DNA of 6,134 nucleotides. Origin: Alphaproteobacteria bacterium (lineage in GTDB: Bacteria > Pseudomonadota > Alphaproteobacteria > CACIAM-22H2). The notes below the pieces were generated by a model. The model searched no databases. It worked only from the letters and a program-made list of their open reading frames with translations, and had not been told where the DNA came from. Where the stretch lies: the NCBI GenBank assembly GCA_016869915.1, contig VGDA01000231.1:1-6134 (forward strand). Reading direction: 5' to 3'. Shown piece by piece: positions 5,884 to 6,134 of this stretch. Both the position numbers and the translations under genes were made by a program. Positions within the stretch are counted from its first letter, which is position 1, and every line of letters begins with the position of its first letter.

Positions 5884-6134
5884 TCAATGGGTTGCTGGCG
5901 AAGTGTCTAGTCCGTTCGCGACCGCCAGTGACTGCTTCCGGACCCCCTCGACCCGAGCCCACCAGCCCGGCCCGAACACCGGCCAAGTCGGCAGCCGGCG
6001 CAAGAACTCGAGCCTGGCGTCGCACATGGCATTGATCACTGCATGCGGGTTCGCATCGGGAACCGCCGCCACCGTCTGCGGCCCGATGCCGCCGTCGGCC
6101 GCCACGCCGACCGCCGCCTGGAGCAGACGTGCCG
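5884..6134 (-). CDS. Phage-type lysozyme (GH108), C-terminal peptidoglycan-binding part, cut by window edge
   Basis: The visible 82 C-terminal residues match the peptidoglycan-binding domain (PG_binding_3 type) that follows the catalytic domain in GH108 N-acetylmuramidases. 'AADGGIGPQTVAAV' is the cell-wall-binding repeat-like motif. 'CDARLEFLRRLPTWPVFGPGWWARVEGVR' shortened to its key parts (CDARL, FLRRL, TWP, GWWARV) is the hallmark C-terminal helix. The catalytic domain, including its expected N-terminal glutamate, lies beyond 6134. An internal GTG at 6103-6105 could be read as a start, but the frame continues open upstream with matching sequence (ARLLQAAVG), so it is not the true start. 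GH108 proteins serve as phage endolysins and are also found as isolated chromosomal genes. The gene faces the transporter operon and lies on the inferred element side of the tRNA fragment, which favours a prophage lysis gene. The tail after the domain (SLAVANGLDTSPATH) looks unstructured. Confidence 0.85.
   Translation of the reverse strand, partial: ARLLQAAVGVAADGGIGPQTVAAVPDANPHAVINAMCDARLEFLRRLPTWPVFGPGWWARVEGVRKQSLAVANGLDTSPATH

Overview
The window is very GC-rich (roughly 70% by eye). Its genes are packed with overlapping stop and start codons, and codon third positions are almost all G or C. This suggests a proteobacterial chromosome, most likely alpha- or betaproteobacterial. That assignment is an inference from composition and protein flavour; no marker gene is present.

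Positions 2-5715 hold one plus-strand operon for an ABC importer of the oligopeptide/dipeptide/nickel (Opp/Dpp/Gsi) type. It contains, in order, a family 5 substrate-binding protein cut by the left edge, a DppB/OppB-type permease, a DppC/OppC-type permease, one fused protein carrying both ATPase domains (the GsiA/YejF arrangement), and an M20-fold amidohydrolase. Gaps are 6 bp or genes overlap, so they are almost certainly co-transcribed, with the promoter left of the window. The working picture is that the binding protein captures a peptide-like or acylated amino-acid-like compound in the periplasm, the two permeases and the double ATPase import it, and the M20 protein handles it in the cytoplasm. 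The M20 protein is odd: three of the five metal-ligand positions usual in M20 enzymes appear to be replaced (Asn114, Leu149, Asn376), while the general-base Glu148 is kept.

After the operon comes a GC-rich hairpin (5723-5746), a possible terminator. Next, on the minus strand, is the 3' half of a tRNA with a CAU anticodon (5773-5817), from the anticodon loop to an encoded CCA. Its 5' half does not pair with it. Further right, at 5884-6134, is the C-terminal part of a phage-type GH108 lysozyme on the minus strand, cut by the right edge.

A tRNA 3' fragment beside a phage-type lysozyme is the expected look of the distal attachment site of a tRNA-integrated element. The fragment's orientation puts the element on its right, the same side as the lysozyme. 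The most useful reading is therefore that the left 5.7 kb is chromosomal and that a prophage or other integrative element begins near 5818. No transposon, CRISPR array or riboswitch was seen. Apart from the M20 active site and this junction, the window looks ordinary.
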